From NCBI GenBank assembly GCA_905193585.1, contig CAJJPG010000021.1:1-21217 (forward strand): DNA of 21,217 nucleotides. The letters are read 5' to 3'. The notes under the pieces were generated by a model that had not been told where the DNA came from, did not search any database, and saw only the letters and a program-made list of their open reading frames with translations. Position 1 is the stretch's first letter; each line of letters begins with the position of its first letter. The translations under genes were made by a program, and so were the position numbers. The stretch comes from an uncultured Oscillospiraceae bacterium. GTDB lineage: Bacteria; Bacillota; Clostridia; Oscillospirales; Acutalibacteraceae. Positions 20,718-21,217 of this stretch are shown here, in pieces.

Positions 20718-21217
20718 ATGCCGATAGTTGAATTTAAGGATGTAAGCCGCGTATACGTCAGCGGCGACCACGAACAAAAGGCGCTTGACAAGGTAAATTT
20801 CAGCCTTGACGAGGGAAAATTTGTAGTTATTTTAGGACCGAGCGGTGCGGGTAAAAGTACGCTTTTAAATCTGCTCGGCGGGCTTGACAGCCCGACAGAG
20901 GGAAAAATTTATGTTTCGGGAAAGGACATTTCCACCCTTTCAAATGATGAATTGGCGGATTACCGCGCCTCTACCGTGGGGTTTGTTTTTCAGTTTTACA
21001 ACCTTGTGCCCACACTTACGGTAAAAGAAAACGTAATGCTGGTAAACGAGATAGCGCCGAACGCTTTCCCGTCGGAAAAAATGCTTGAAGAAGTAGGGCT
21101 TTCCGATCACCTTAATAATTTCCCTTCGGAGCTTTCCGGCGGCGAGCAGCAGCGTGTTTCAATAGCCCGCGCGCTTGCTAAAAACCCGAAAATTCTGCTT
21201 TGCGACGAGCCTACGGG
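20718..21217 (+). CDS. ABC transporter ATP-binding protein, LolD/FtsE/MacB class (cut by window end)
   Basis: 166 codons are visible. Begins MPIVEFKDVSRVYVSGDHEQKALDKV, then Walker A GPSGAGKST (about 40-48), L-G-G-L-D-S-P-T-E-G, Q-loop FVFQFYNLVPTLTVKENV, signature LSGGEQQRVSIARAL and Walker B ILLCDEPTG, where the window ends. The LGGLD and FVFQ-x-YNL-P pattern marks the MacB/LolD/FtsE class that works with FtsX-like (MacB) permeases in export of peptides, antibiotics or lipoproteins, or in stress sensing. The permease gene should follow outside the window. AGAGG lies about 8 bases before the ATG. Expression should be governed by the twin operators. Confidence 0.95.
   Translation, partial: MPIVEFKDVSRVYVSGDHEQKALDKVNFSLDEGKFVVILGPSGAGKSTLLNLLGGLDSPTEGKIYVSGKDISTLSNDELADYRASTVGFVFQFYNLVPTLTVKENVMLVNEIAPNAFPSEKMLEEVGLSDHLNNFPSELSGGEQQRVSIARALAKNPKILLCDEPT

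Overview
The window looks like chromosomal DNA from an anaerobic, moderate-GC member of the Clostridia (Firmicutes), most like the Oscillospiraceae/Ruminococcaceae. Grounds: strong AGGAG-type ribosome binding sites, TTGACA/TATAAT promoters, Gly-Cys lipobox lipoproteins, a guanine riboswitch ahead of xpt, a PduL-type phosphotransacylase, a HemW protein, a DUF348/G5/3D cell-wall protein, and dispersed GGCTCCC...GAGGGG intergenic repeats of a kind I associate with that group. This placement is inference; no rRNA or other phylogenetic marker is present.

Layout. 1-643: AT-rich accessory fragment with the start of an XRE-type regulator (minus strand), a shared operator region and a divergent small gene broken by an amber stop, whose tail runs antisense into degV. 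571-1431: DegV lipid-binding protein (minus). 1619-4428: three-gene ABC importer (lipoprotein, permease, ATPase) of the TrpX-like class, with an 18-bp palindrome filling the promoter spacer. 4446-7448: pduL, hemW, a histidine phosphatase and a Crp/Fnr regulator, tightly overlapping. 7536-13399: purine salvage and nucleoside uptake unit: promoter, guanine riboswitch, terminator, xpt, BMP-family lipoprotein, two-domain ATPase and two permeases. 13408-14972: promoter and terminator hairpin, CarD-like regulator, CmpB-type membrane protein. 15213-16746: minus-strand YfcE-like phosphodiesterase, diverging from three overlapping uncharacterised genes. 16747-16993: non-coding region with DnaA-box-like sites beside an AT-rich stretch. 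16994-18998: AlkD-type DNA glycosylase and a DUF348/G5/3D wall protein, both minus. 19114-19151: long palindrome matching the WalR box. 19327-20297: SLOG/DUF1273 protein (minus) and divergent XRE regulator. 20308-20580: heptamer tandem repeat and a large repeat element. 20606-21217: strong promoter with twin palindromic operators and the start of a LolD/FtsE-class ATPase, cut by the window end.

How the genes fit together: the best-supported system is guanine control of purine acquisition. Xpt converts xanthine (or guanine) with PRPP to the nucleotide, and the downstream BMP-type ABC system probably brings in nucleosides; no independent promoter is obvious between xpt and the lipoprotein gene, so the riboswitch may govern all five genes. 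Both ABC operons carry a strong hairpin directly after the lipoprotein gene, consistent with more binding protein than membrane components. The repeats at about 15.0, 17.8 and 20.4 kb share one modular, hairpin-based design. No CRISPR array, tRNA, rRNA, transposase or phage gene was found.
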